From Didymella arachidicola (Eukaryota > Ascomycota > Dothideomycetes > Pleosporales > Didymellaceae): DNA of 64,000 bases. The stretch lies in NCBI GenBank assembly GCA_016630955.3, contig CM049992.1, positions 1,984,001-2,048,000 on the forward strand, in the 5' to 3' direction. Position 1 is the stretch's first letter; every line of letters begins with the position of its first letter. Positions 45,401 through 55,199 of the stretch are shown piece after piece. Under the pieces are notes generated by a model, which was given only the letters and a program-made list of their open reading frames with translations, did no database searches and was not told where the DNA came from. The position numbers and the translations under genes were made by a program.

Positions 45401-46635
45401 CTATCTCATCCTACACCGCCTTCTCACGTCTGATCCTGATCTTGCGTGCTCTTCACGTAAACATGGACAAGACTAAGCTCTTGTTGCGCCCCGATAAGAC
45501 AGTCATCACCCAAGAGCATCATATCTGGCCAACACTGTCAGACGAGGACTGGATCAAGGTTGAAGTGCAGCTGCGCGATCTCATCCTAAACGACTACGGC
45601 AAGAAGAACAACGTCAATACCTCCTCGCTCACCAGCAGTGAGGTGCGTGACATCATCCTGGGTATGGAGATCTCCGCACCCTCGATGCAGCGCCAGCAGG
45701 CTGCCGAGATCGACAAGCAGGCCGAGGAGCAGGCACAGCTTACCGCCGTTACCACAAAAACGCAGAATGTCCACGGCGAGGAGATTGTTGTTACTACAAC
45801 CTCGCAGTACGAACAAGCCTCGTTTGCGTCCAAGACCGAATGGCGCACAAGGGCGGTGGCCACATCGAACTTGCGCACTCGCGCCAACAACATATACATC
45901 AACTCGGAGAATGTCAAGGAAGAGGGCCACTTTACCTACGTCATGCCGAAGAATGTTCTCAAGCGATTCATCACCATCGCAGACCTTCGCGTCCAGGTTG
46001 CCGGATATCTGTACGGCAAGTCGCCGCCTGACAACGACCAGGTTAAGGAAATCAGCACCATCGTCATGATTCCGCAGGTCGGCAACACCCGCGACGTTCA
46101 GCTGCCTAAGACTCTCCCTCAGCACGAGTACCTCGACGGTCTCGAGCCACTCGGTATCATCCACACGGTCAGCGGCAACGAGCCGCCTTACATGCAAGCC
46201 AGCGACGTTACCCAGCACGCACGCCTGATGAACCAGCACGCCAGCTGGGACAAGAAGACCGTCTCCATGACGGTCTCGTTCACGCCCGGATCCGTGTCGC
46301 TCGGAGCATGGGCCCTGACGCCGCAGGGCTACAAGTGGGGCGCCGACAACAAGGACACCATGTCCGACAACCCCGCTGGCTTCGACACGAACTTCGGCGA
46401 GAAGTGCCAGCTTCTCCTGTCAGACAAGATCCGTGGATATTTCCTTGTGCCGGACAACGGTATCTGGAACTATAGCTTCATGGGTAGCGCGTTCGGCGCC
46501 GTCGAGAAGAAGCCTGTTCACGTCCGCCTCGACACACCCGTTAGATTCTATGATAGCATTCACAGGCCGATCCATTTCAGCAATTTCGCCGAGTTGGAGG
46601 ACGTGTGGGTTGATCGCGAAAACCAGTTCGAGTAG
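39417..46635 (+). CDS. PRP8: pre-mRNA splicing factor Prp8 (U5 snRNP core)
   Basis: Exons 39417-44043 and 44147-46635 (phase 1), 2371 residues, the normal length for Prp8. Order seen: Pro/Gly tail (residues 3-45), PRO8NT region, PROCN, RRM-like and reverse-transcriptase-like core including WWSPTINRANVYVGFQ just after the intron, the RNase H-like domain, and a JAB1/MPN domain near 2140-2300 (LKRFITIADLRVQVAGYLYGK, GIIHTVSGNEPPYMQASD). Prp8 scaffolds the catalytic centre of the spliceosome and controls the helicase Brr2 through its MPN tail. The 103-base intron lies directly before GFEESMKFKKLTNAQRSG. No intein interrupts the protein, although many filamentous fungi carry one in PRP8. Codon use is even along the gene. 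Confidence 0.98.
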
Positions 46636-47952
46636 AAGGGAGGAGCTGTGTGTTTGGGATGACATGTACTCTGTAGCTTTGGCGTTTAAGTGGTTTCGGC
46701 GTTGAAAGGGAGCATCGCAGGCTAGGCGGATGACGATCTGGGAAGCAGACAAAATGTGCATAGTGTATATCATTCATTATAATTCTAAAACGTATTCCGG
46801 ACCGTCTTTGCGTGGCTTTGTGTTAGTTGTGTGGGCTTGTGGATTTGCGGGCCTGACACAGTCTTGGTGAACCACCACTCCCAAATGAATAAAATTCTCT
46901 GGTATATGAACTCCTGTTGGAAATTCGCACGCACTTCCCCAGCGAACTGGTCTAATTTGGTAAAGTCGACTTTGCGACCATTCCAGGACATTGCGCATAT
47001 ATCTTAATTCACCACTTGCACCTAACCATTCAAAAAACCACACCACCACGCCACCCCCCATAATCTCACATAAAACTCGACACTCGCACTGATGCAACAC
47101 TTCTGATCATATTAACACTCTCTACCCATCGAAAAACGCGTCTGGTAACAGATGTCGTACGGACTGTGAGACGGCACCGCATGGTGAATGCAGACACAGA
47201 CGCTTTAGTGCGTAGATGGGTTCTCCATATTCTCTTTGACCCGCCGGATTATATATTACTAGTATCGCAATACTACGAGATTAGAGTTGTGGTATGATGA
47301 GAGTAGAGCATTGAGTGTGCCCAGATGTGCAGCGATTATGTATGGAATCCTGCTTCCGCAACGAGACGGCTACTCTACCCCAACGAAAACAGTGAGGTAT
47401 ACCCTCGGCAGCGAGTTGACCTCAAGACTCGCGAGTGCAGTCGTTTTCTTCTACGTGAGCACTCTGAGCTCCATAGACGATTGAGCGGTGCGCAGCTCGT
47501 GCACAGATTTCACGGTAACTGCAGTGTACATAATCGCATCTGGACTTGAGATGGAAGTGGCCTCTTGCGGGAGATAGTTCTACGGGCTTTTCTATAATAG
47601 ATTTCAGATTATCATCAGCCTTAGGATTGACGTGCTTAGGCGATTACAATGAGATGGTGGACATTTTGACCAGAGCTCCCGTCTTATTGTGCAGTTTGCT
47701 CCACGCACCAAGTTGACAGTACAATGTTCTTCCGGATACGAACGCCAGTCTATCACATATCTGCCTTGTTCAGGATCAAAGCGGAATAGCTAGAGGAAGC
47801 TGATAAGCCGCCCCACTATGCAGCCATGCGCAGAATTCTGCCGCAATATGCTCCGCGCAAAAACTCATTTCAGTCTAGGAAGACTCTTTTGTAGAAATCT
47901 CCATGATTGGTTTGTATGTATTGTAAGTGAGTCGACTTTCATCAACAGCATA
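46636..47952. other. 1.3 kb intergenic region, 3' of PRP8
   Basis: No firm gene. A 68-codon minus-strand frame from ATG 46991 to 46785 (MSWNGRKVDFTKLDQFAG...) is protein-like at its start, but a second frame is open over the same bases and no family is known, so it is not called as a gene. The remainder shows nothing. Confidence 0.4.
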
Positions 47953-48034
47953 GGACAGATGGCCGAGCGGTCTAAGGCGCTAGCTTCAGGTGCTAGTAGA
48001 GAAATCTGCGTGGGTTCGAATCCCACTCTGTTCA
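47953..48034 (+). tRNA. tRNA-Leu (anticodon CAG), no intron
   Basis: An 82-nt type II tRNA folds fully: acceptor GGACAGA with TCTGTTC, D arm containing GCCGAGCGGTCTAAGGC (the A box), anticodon stem CTAGC/GCTAG with loop TTCAGGT (anticodon CAG), a long variable arm AGA-GAAA-TCT, T arm GTGGG-TTCGAAT-CCCAC (the B box), and discriminator A. The long variable arm, the A discriminator and G37 agree with leucine. It decodes CUG. The intact Leu identity argues against the altered CUG code of some yeasts. Confidence 0.97.
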
Positions 48035-48611
48035 CCATTCTTTTTGAACTTATCAGGACTTTGACAGCTGTTGTGGTTGTTGAGGTGTCGTTGCTTTTGT
48101 AATTTTGTGAGTTTTGAAGTTGGCACGTGATGGAGCGTGCGGCTCCACGCGAGAGAGGCTCGTCGGCATTAGCTCGGCATCTGAAATGGCCCCGGGCCTG
48201 TGCGCAACCCACGAGGTTGCACAGGACAAGCAGCAGTTGCGTTCAAAGACAACCGCACCTTCTTTTTGAATGGCGAATGATGCGACGTCAGATCTGCCTG
48301 CCTCTCTCCTCAGTATGCAGCCACAATGAAACTAACCATGGGTGAGCAGAAGCCGCGCATCTCGATATGGGAAGGTGAACTTGGCCTGTCTTGGAACGCC
48401 TCATGCATTTGCGGCTGATCTGCCTCGAACCAAGCTGGAGTCCCGCACTTTGAAGAAGCGCTCACTGCTTTGTCTATTCATTCCATGACCTGACCTCAGC
48501 ATATTGATACCTGTCGCTTGCGCTGGTTCCGCTTCTCGTGGCTCCTGTGTATTGCACACCTGCTACGTCTGTGGGACCGCTGTCGATGAGCAGAAGTGCA
48601 GCGCAGCGTGG
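48035..48611. other. intergenic region between tRNA-Leu and the GH76 gene
   Basis: Apart from the terminator no feature is supported. The frame of the GH76 gene is open back to a TTG at 48504, but this part lacks a start codon. Confidence 0.45.
48041..48045 (+). terminator. RNA polymerase III terminator of the tRNA
   Basis: A run of five T starts seven bases after the discriminator base, the usual stop signal for RNA polymerase III. Confidence 0.85.
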
Positions 48612-50630
48612 ATGAACACGTCAATGTCTCGAAAGATGACTTTCAAGCTACTCTGCGCTGTCGCAGGTCTCTCTTTGGGTGCCCTTACGTTCACTAAAGC
48701 TGCAGCGCACACGGAGCAGCCTTTGTCAGGTACAATTGGCCGAACGATTGCGCCGCTCGGTACTGAAATCAATACAGAGGCATATCCTCAAGTCTACGAG
48801 ACGAGCAATCGCGACTTACCTCAAGCACACCTTGGCCCCTACGAACACGCAACCACTGCCTCCAGCCTCATCGCGCCCTCGATTTCACCTTTCACGACCA
48901 ACACATTACAAGACTTGCACAATGGCCTGGAAACGATGCAGAGCTCGTACTTCTCAATATGGCTGGGAAAGTACACCACTGCAATTGATTGGACAGCTGC
49001 AGTCATGGCAACACATGTTTCAGCAACATTGGCCTCGCTTTCGCGCTCGCTCACGTACACGATGCCTGGGACGTTTGACAAATCCAAGAATCTGGACGTT
49101 GAAGCGCAAATGGTGGAAAACGAGATCAACAAGTATTTTGGCCAGATCGCAACATACTACTTTGGCGAGGACCACTTTGCCATAAGAATGCAAGCGTACG
49201 ATGACATACTCTGGGTTGTGCTTGGCTGGCTCGAAAGCATACAATTCATCGAAGGTCATTCTGCCGAACACTATGCCTCTGGATCACACAGAGAGTCTGC
49301 TGTTCCTGAATGGCATGCACGCCAGTTTCTCCCGGCTTTTGCTCACCGTGCGCGGATCTTCTACGAGCTTGCGGAGAAGGGCTGGGATTGGCGTCTCTGT
49401 GGTGGAGGTATGACTTGGAATCCTCGCCTCCTCCCATACAAGAACGCCATCACGAATGAGCTTTTCATATCGGCAAGCATCGGCATGTATCTGCACTTCG
49501 CTGGCGACACGAACTGTTCGCCATTCCTCTCGCAGTACGACAAGATAAAGGACAAGAAGAAAAGGAAACCGAGCGACAAACTCCTCCATGCGCAGGAGTA
49601 TGGCGAGCAGTGTGATAGCAGCATACAGAGCGAGAGCTCGTACGATCCAGTCTACCTGGCCAATGCCATCAATGGCTATGACTGGCTGAAGAACAGCGGC
49701 ATGACAAACAAGCAGGGATTGTACGTTGACGGCTTTCACATTAGCGGCTACCGCACCAACCATAGCAAGACCGAATGCGATGAGCGGAATGAAATGGTAT
49801 ATACGTACAACCAAGGTGTCATCCTGTCTGGCCTAAGAGGATTATGGGAAGCAACGGGCAAACAAACTTACTTGGAAGATGGCCATGAGCTCATCCGCGC
49901 CGTCATCCGTGCCACTGGCTGGACGGATGGCCACGCTTTTATCGCCGCCTCCACCCAGCCCGAGAAACCGGAACAGATTCCTGAGTCGCGGCAGGATATC
50001 CTTACCAGCTGGGCTGGTCTCGGTGCTGAGGGTATTCTGGCTGAAGCATGCGATCCGTCGGGAACTTGCAATCAGGACGGCCAGACTTTCAAGGGCATCT
50101 TCTTCCACCACCTGACTTCTTTTTGCAAACCGCTGCCGACAATACCAGTTCATCCTGGAAGGACGTATGCAGCGAGTCCTGAGACGCGTGTTCTGCATGC
50201 TAGAAGCTGTAAAGAATATACGGAATGGGTCGTGCACAACGCAAAGGCTGCGCTGAGGACGAAGAATGAAGCAGGCCACTTCGGCAGCTGGTGGGGTGCG
50301 GACGTGCATGCTGCGAAGATGTTGAGAGTCAAGAGACTTGTGAATGCCACTGACTACCGAAACCGACCGGACGAGTACATGGCGCGGTTTGAAGAAGAGG
50401 TGTACACATCAGATGATGCAGGTGGCACGGAGGACGATGAAGAGCGTTTGGCAGGTCACGATACGACGGGCGACCATGATGGCACGGACTCCAACACTTC
50501 TCGCGATTTGAACGATCGTGGACGGGGGAGAACAATTGAGACGCAGGGTAGTGGCGTTGCGGTGCTAAGGGCGATGCTGGAATTTCAGAAGCTCAGTGAG
50601 AGCGATGCAGATGCGGGGTTCGTTCCGTGA
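48612..50630 (+). CDS. secreted glycoside hydrolase family 76 protein (alpha-1,6-mannanase fold)
   Basis: Single exon, 672 residues from ATG 48612 (48624 and 48633 are in-frame alternatives). A signal peptide is evident: basic MSRKMTFK, hydrophobic LLCAVAGLSLGALTF, then small residues AAA. The (alpha/alpha)6 hydrolase is shown by the paired catalytic aspartates D197-D198 in AYDDILWVVLGWLESIQF, by RLCGGGMTWNPRLLPYKNAITNELF, and by DGFHISGYRTNHSKTECD and EMVYTYNQGVILSGL. In yeast the GH76 proteins Dfg5 and Dcw1 help attach GPI proteins to the cell wall; secreted fungal members cleave alpha-1,6-mannan. An inserted Lys-rich stretch (KIKDKKKRKPSDK) and an acidic 60-residue tail are unusual, and no GPI-attachment signal is visible at the C-terminus. 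Confidence 0.92.
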   Translation: MNTSMSRKMTFKLLCAVAGLSLGALTFTKAAAHTEQPLSGTIGRTIAPLGTEINTEAYPQVYETSNRDLPQAHLGPYEHATTASSLIAPSISPFTTNTLQDLHNGLETMQSSYFSIWLGKYTTAIDWTAAVMATHVSATLASLSRSLTYTMPGTFDKSKNLDVEAQMVENEINKYFGQIATYYFGEDHFAIRMQAYDDILWVVLGWLESIQFIEGHSAEHYASGSHRESAVPEWHARQFLPAFAHRARIFYELAEKGWDWRLCGGGMTWNPRLLPYKNAITNELFISASIGMYLHFAGDTNCSPFLSQYDKIKDKKKRKPSDKLLHAQEYGEQCDSSIQSESSYDPVYLANAINGYDWLKNSGMTNKQGLYVDGFHISGYRTNHSKTECDERNEMVYTYNQGVILSGLRGLWEATGKQTYLEDGHELIRAVIRATGWTDGHAFIAASTQPEKPEQIPESRQDILTSWAGLGAEGILAEACDPSGTCNQDGQTFKGIFFHHLTSFCKPLPTIPVHPGRTYAASPETRVLHARSCKEYTEWVVHNAKAALRTKNEAGHFGSWWGADVHAAKMLRVKRLVNATDYRNRPDEYMARFEEEVYTSDDAGGTEDDEERLAGHDTTGDHDGTDSNTSRDLNDRGRGRTIETQGSGVAVLRAMLEFQKLSESDADAGFVP

Positions 50631-51549
50631 GTTCTGCGCTGCGAGGCTGTGCCTGTACTCGCATTGTATCGTTACTTCAATCGCATCATTTACTTCACCA
50701 CTTAACACACCTGCATGATCTGCGTTTGTGGGTTTCCTTTATTGACTATCTTCAGACATACATGGTACTTGCAGTCTGATGCTGCGAGGTTGAGCCCAAG
50801 GTTTATTGGAATAGGCTTCAGCGGTGAGGATAATGAGAGTAGGCTGAGTCTTGGGAGGTTGTTCTTAGTAGCGACAGGGCTCATCTGGGGCTTGTTGGGA
50901 CTATTGGTCTGGTTGGTGTGGCTGGAAGGCTGGTTGAAGCTCTGACAAGGTTTGACAGAACGCTTCGAAACTCGTCAGCGTCACAGATTTCGTAAGGATG
51001 CTGCATCCCTTAGTTCATCTCCTTGTGGTCAGCAAGTGCTTGAGTGGTCATGTCAGGTACTGGAAATACAGTTGGGATGACAGCCGTACTTCCCGAGATG
51101 GACTACATCTCTTACGTCTATGTGTCATTATTTGAGTACGCCTGATATCACATTCGCAGTCGTGAGGTCTCTTGATCCGTGAGGCTTGCAGATTGCCATG
51201 GAGCTCCTGTGCTCATCGCAAGGTTGCCAGTGTCAATGACCCTCAACTCCCCAATGCTTTTGCTGCGCCCATACCTTGGATCACTCTCTGCATTACACCA
51301 AAGGAAGGTCATGACCTTAGATACGCAAGACCAGAGGAGCCGCACTCAATGGCATGCTCAGATTTAGACAGATCGATACATGCATGTATCTCTTGGGCAG
51401 ATGCAGGAGCAATGTGTCAAGCATCAATAACGAGGTATTCAATTGACGAAATAGCACAATTGGCTAAGTTTGGAATATTGACATAGTAAGGACGTTTGGT
51501 CGTGAGTCGCTCTTACAGAGATGTGTATGTGAACGAACTGGCTCGGCAC
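50631..51549. other. intergenic region
   Basis: No supported gene; short frames on both strands lack any family resemblance. Confidence 0.45.
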
Positions 51550-51951
51550 CTAGGACTGACTCTGACTGTTAACAGTCCAAGCAGTGCCGTTGCTTTTAAC
51601 AGTCTCCTCGGTGTCCTCATCAGAGACGTGTACGGTGACGTTGAATCCTGTGACGACCGGGCTGGAGCTAGCGCCGTACAGGTTGTACACACCAGCGCTC
51701 AGGATCAAACTTCCGTTGTAGCTGTCGCTGGCAAGGCCAACCGGTACGGTGGCCTCAATGGTGATGTTCTCGAGTGTGTTGCTCTTGTTGGGGTCCAGGT
51801 ACGAGCTCTGAACAAAAGAGCCAAGGGTCGCAGGGTAGCCGGGTGCAAGAGAGTAACCCCATGCTACAGAGATGTCGGCAACAGACTGGACGTAGTTCTC
51901 GGTGATGAAAGTAAGGTTGAAGGTGCTGTTCAGTACGAGAACGGAGGGACT
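51550..51951 (-). pseudogene. 5'-truncated gene for a secreted, heavily N-glycosylated protein
   Basis: Read on the minus strand, a clean frame of about 130 codons ends at TAG 51552-51550. It is protein-like throughout (LNSTFNLTFITENYVQSVAD, then WGYSLAPGYPATLGSF and VHVSDEDTEETVKSNG) and contains seven N-glycosylation sequons (NST, NLT, NKS, NIT, NGS, NVT, NGT), the mark of an extracellular domain. No ATG or signal peptide precedes it: upstream of about 51950 the sequence becomes the coding strand of a different gene. No internal stop or frameshift is present, so the loss of the 5' part is recent or the tail is kept by chance. I do not recognise the family. Short ORF finders miss it because it has no start codon. 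Confidence 0.75.
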
Positions 51952-51953
51952 CA

Positions 51954-52928
51954 GACAACGAGATTCTTGTCAAGGTCCGCGCTGTTGCTCTGAGTGCCAC
52001 AGATTTCAAACACATCGACGCCATCTCTCGACCCCATTGTGGTGTTGGCTGCGACTACGCAGGTGTAGTGCACAAAGTGGGGAAAGGCGCAGCAAGGCTC
52101 TGGAAAGTCGGAGGCAGAGTTGCTGGCGCGGTGCACGGAGGCCCATACCGGGATCGAGGCTCGTTTACCGAGTATTTGAAAACAGATGCCGATCTTGCGT
52201 GGAAAGTCACAGAGACCATCGATGATGCTGCTGCTGCGATAACCTATGGCGTCTCCGCCGTCACAGCTGTACTGGCCTTGGAGGGGCGCCTGGGATTCCC
52301 TGAGGTTGAGATTCTGCTAGAGCAAGCTCCAGCGGATGTTAAAGAGAATGGCACCAATTTCATATATGCAGGCTCGACATCTGCAGGTCTTTCGGTCGTA
52401 CAATTAGCCAGGGCCTACGGATGGAAGGTTGCTGCCACCGCTTCACCATATTCGTTCGACCTTGTCAAGAGCTATGGCGCTGACGCCGTCTACAACTATC
52501 GCGAAGACCATGTAGGTTCAGAGATTGCGAGGAACCATCCGGATATCAAACTTGCTGTCGATTGCTTCTGCGAAGGAAAGTCAACGAAGGTCTGCGATAC
52601 GGTCATTGGACAGAAGGGTGGTCACGTTACAACTCTACTGCCCTCTACTAAGCCGGCCTTTCCAAATATCAAGCACGAACTCATCATGGCATACACCGTG
52701 TTTGGCCATGAGTTTCATTGGCTTCCCCCCGTGGGACCAAAGTTCCCAGCGGTGCCATCCGACCGCGACATGCTGGTACGGTTCTATGATGCTCTGCCAC
52801 GGTTGACGAACGTGCTCAAACCTCTCCCTGTCACTGCAGAGGCTGGAGACATGGATGCGATTCTTTCTGGGTTGCAGAAGTTGCGAGACGGGAAAGTATC
52901 GGGTAGTAAGCTGGTAATCGAGCTCTAA
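51954..52928 (+). pseudogene. 5'-truncated medium-chain dehydrogenase/reductase (zinc-less alcohol dehydrogenase or enoyl reductase type)
   Basis: An uninterrupted frame of 324 codons starts abruptly at DNEILVKVRAVALSATDFKH, which in this family is preceded by about 30-35 residues that are absent here. Continuing features: GCDYAGVVHKVGKG, DRGSFTEYLKT, the coenzyme motif IYAGSTSAGLSVVQLARAYGW and the tail LQKLRDGKVSGSKLVIEL. A TGA lies in frame at about 51918, and there is no ATG in the first 200 codons, so a functional start is lacking. One conserved Asp (GDRV in relatives) is Gly here (GGRVAGAVHGG), hinting at relaxed selection. Fungal homologues are NADPH-dependent reductases, including trans-acting enoyl reductases of polyketide pathways, but no such cluster is present. 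The 5' end coincides with the truncated end of the neighbouring minus-strand gene. Confidence 0.8.
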
Positions 52929-53564
52929 TATACTATGAAAATGCCCTCGGGACTAGACCTAATGATAAAGGTACAAGGGTTTATATTTCAATCACGCTAC
53001 ACCCATACTCCGTTCTCTCCTTCGTGTTAAACGAGCAGTGAACTCAAATATTATCGTGGGCCGCAAATCGGCATGTCTTGTATGGGTACTGCGATGATAG
53101 CTAGTCCAGCTGCATTGATACTAACCACTCTGATGCTTAACCATGCAAGAACGATGGTAGATAGTCCCTAGGAAACATCCAATCGAACGGATCAGTTCTG
53201 GAAAGCACTTACAATGAGTGTACGGTAACTGACACGATGTTCAGAACGCGAAGCGCAAAGCGAATTGGCGTCGCGGTTGTCGGGATTGCGACCAGGGAAG
53301 ACGAGAAAATCTGCGTTTGGGAAATCATGTAAGTTGTAAACATTACATTGGTGCAAGTGACAAATACCAGCTTGCTACAAGACTTTCAGAAGCTGGATTT
53401 TTTTCACAATCAGCCACAAAGTCGTACGAGCTGTAGAGTCATTTTGACATGCAGCATTCACACGTGTTCTAACCAGGCACTCTTACAATGCTTCGCACAA
53501 AACTACTCTCAATCCTCGGGTATGTCACATCGTTCCCGCGCTCCAGTGCACAGACTCGCCTTGT
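52929..53564. other. intergenic region
   Basis: 3' flank of the truncated reductase and 3' flank of HET gene 3; no supported frame. Confidence 0.45.
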
Positions 53565-55046
53565 TCAGCACGGCGACCTGTCCGGCGTCCCAGCACCCTC
53601 TCTCCGGCCCTGAACTCCAGCAATCTTTTCCCGGGAACCCACGCCATCTCCACGCGCACGCGCAGCATCAAGCTCCGGCGGAATCGGGATGCGCAGGTCT
53701 TGCAGTATGCGCGTGATATCCTGCTCGATTCGCCGATCCTCGGCAGCGCTGTACACAAACGGTTCTGGTCTCTCCGCCGGCCTGGGAACCAGCCCGACGG
53801 GCTCGACGCGCTCGAATACAGCGATGCCCCGCCAGTATTCGATGATGGCTTCTAGCTCGTCCCAGATTCGACCTTTGAGGTTGCGGCAGTACTTGCGTAT
53901 CTGCTTCTGGAGAACTGCTCGGAGCAGGTCCCGGGGTGGGATGCTGTAGTCTGGATGGACGCGGAGATCGTCTGGCACGAGGCCCATCAGGCCGTAGATG
54001 TAGTCCAGCGGCTCCGTGCACTCTGAGCTCTGTGCGGTCTTCAGCACAGAGTCCCAGTTTTGCTTTGCACGCCGCGCTTCGTCCTGTTGTATGTACCGTT
54101 GTGCTGACCAGTATAAGAACCGGGCCCAGACGAGCCACGCGCGCGACTCCAGTTCGAGCACGCGGCCTTGGTCGATTCCGCGACAGAGGCGTCGAATGTT
54201 CTTGTACAATTGTTGCACGGCGAAACTCGCATCTTCCAAGTCCCACAGCTCGTCCAGCAGGATGAAACGGACTTGCGAAGCCAGGGAAATCTCTTGGATG
54301 ATCCAGAGTCTGTTCCAGTATGAAGAAGCATCTATCTTGAAAAGAATTGATGGAGTAATCATGCTTAACAGACGTATAGCAGACGGCGAGGGATAGTGCA
54401 ATCCACCTTGTGGTGCACTTGCCTTTTCTTCATGGCGGATGCGATTAAGCTCTTCTGCACTGAACAAAGGTTGCGCACACTCAACGGGCTCATCGTATGT
54501 CGTCTTGTATGCCGTCGGCCCTGGCCAGACCAGAGTAATTCGTGCAACAGGATAGAGGTCTACCATTTGACTGACTTGAAGACATTTCTCATCATGGTCG
54601 CTTTGGTTGATACAGATCTGATCGATCCAGATCCACTCTTGGCCCCAATTGTCGGTTGTAGCTAAAGCTGTTTGGAGAAAGTCGTAAAGGTTCTGCCTTA
54701 TGCTAATGGTGTGGGCGCTTGTCTCTGTGTGAACCAGGATCGTGTGTAAGGGATTTTCTGCTCCCCAGGCATAGGAGAGAGCGTTGAACCGCAGGTTCTC
54801 GTCATTGAGGTTTGCATGTCGAGTCGTAATTGACACTAATGACCCGGGTGTTTTGTGTTGCTTCTCAGATCGGACAAGACGAAGGAGGCGAATCTCGCCT
54901 TTCCGGGTGTCCAAAGGCCGATAACGATACGGCGCCAGAGATGCGTTACTTGCGCCGTCCATGGTCCTCAAGAGGAATTTGTTCGATTCCGAGGAGAACG
55001 CTATTCGCCTATTGCTGATGTCTTGCAAGTGGGTGGTTACAATCAT
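53565..55046 (-). CDS. HET-domain protein 3
   Basis: Single exon, 493 residues from ATG 55046; MDGASNASLAPYRYRPLDT at 54962 is an equally likely start because fungal HET proteins often begin just before the YRYRPL motif. HET-domain signatures: ALSYAWGAENPL, WIWIDQICINQSDHDEKCLQV, ITLVWPGPTA, YWNRLWIIQEISLA and EPLDYIYGLMGLVPDD. Unlike HET gene 2 it lacks the C-terminal strand region (GDxxCxxxGxxxPFVLR) and ends with a Arg/Glu/Pro-rich tail, so it is a short-form HET protein or has lost its 3' part. Role: incompatibility-type recognition and cell death. It starts 154 bases from the stop of KAP120, on the same strand. Confidence 0.9.
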   Translation of the reverse strand: MIVTTHLQDISNRRIAFSSESNKFLLRTMDGASNASLAPYRYRPLDTRKGEIRLLRLVRSEKQHKTPGSLVSITTRHANLNDENLRFNALSYAWGAENPLHTILVHTETSAHTISIRQNLYDFLQTALATTDNWGQEWIWIDQICINQSDHDEKCLQVSQMVDLYPVARITLVWPGPTAYKTTYDEPVECAQPLFSAEELNRIRHEEKASAPQGGLHYPSPSAIRLLSMITPSILFKIDASSYWNRLWIIQEISLASQVRFILLDELWDLEDASFAVQQLYKNIRRLCRGIDQGRVLELESRAWLVWARFLYWSAQRYIQQDEARRAKQNWDSVLKTAQSSECTEPLDYIYGLMGLVPDDLRVHPDYSIPPRDLLRAVLQKQIRKYCRNLKGRIWDELEAIIEYWRGIAVFERVEPVGLVPRPAERPEPFVYSAAEDRRIEQDITRILQDLRIPIPPELDAARARGDGVGSREKIAGVQGRREGAGTPDRSPC

Positions 55047-55199
55047 ACATATGATATCATGGAATGAAGCGACGAAGATGCGTCACTGATGTGGTGTGTG
55101 GTAGTCAGGCTGCCGCCATCGAAGTGTGCTTGAGAAGGCTGCTGCGCCGCAAGGCTACGCCTACCCCGCCGGTCACCAGCAGCAAGCCTTGTCAGCTGC

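Noticed and set aside
46785..46991. 68-codon minus-strand ORF after PRP8
   Set aside because: Has an ATG and a plausible start, but a second frame is equally open and there is no homologue I can name.
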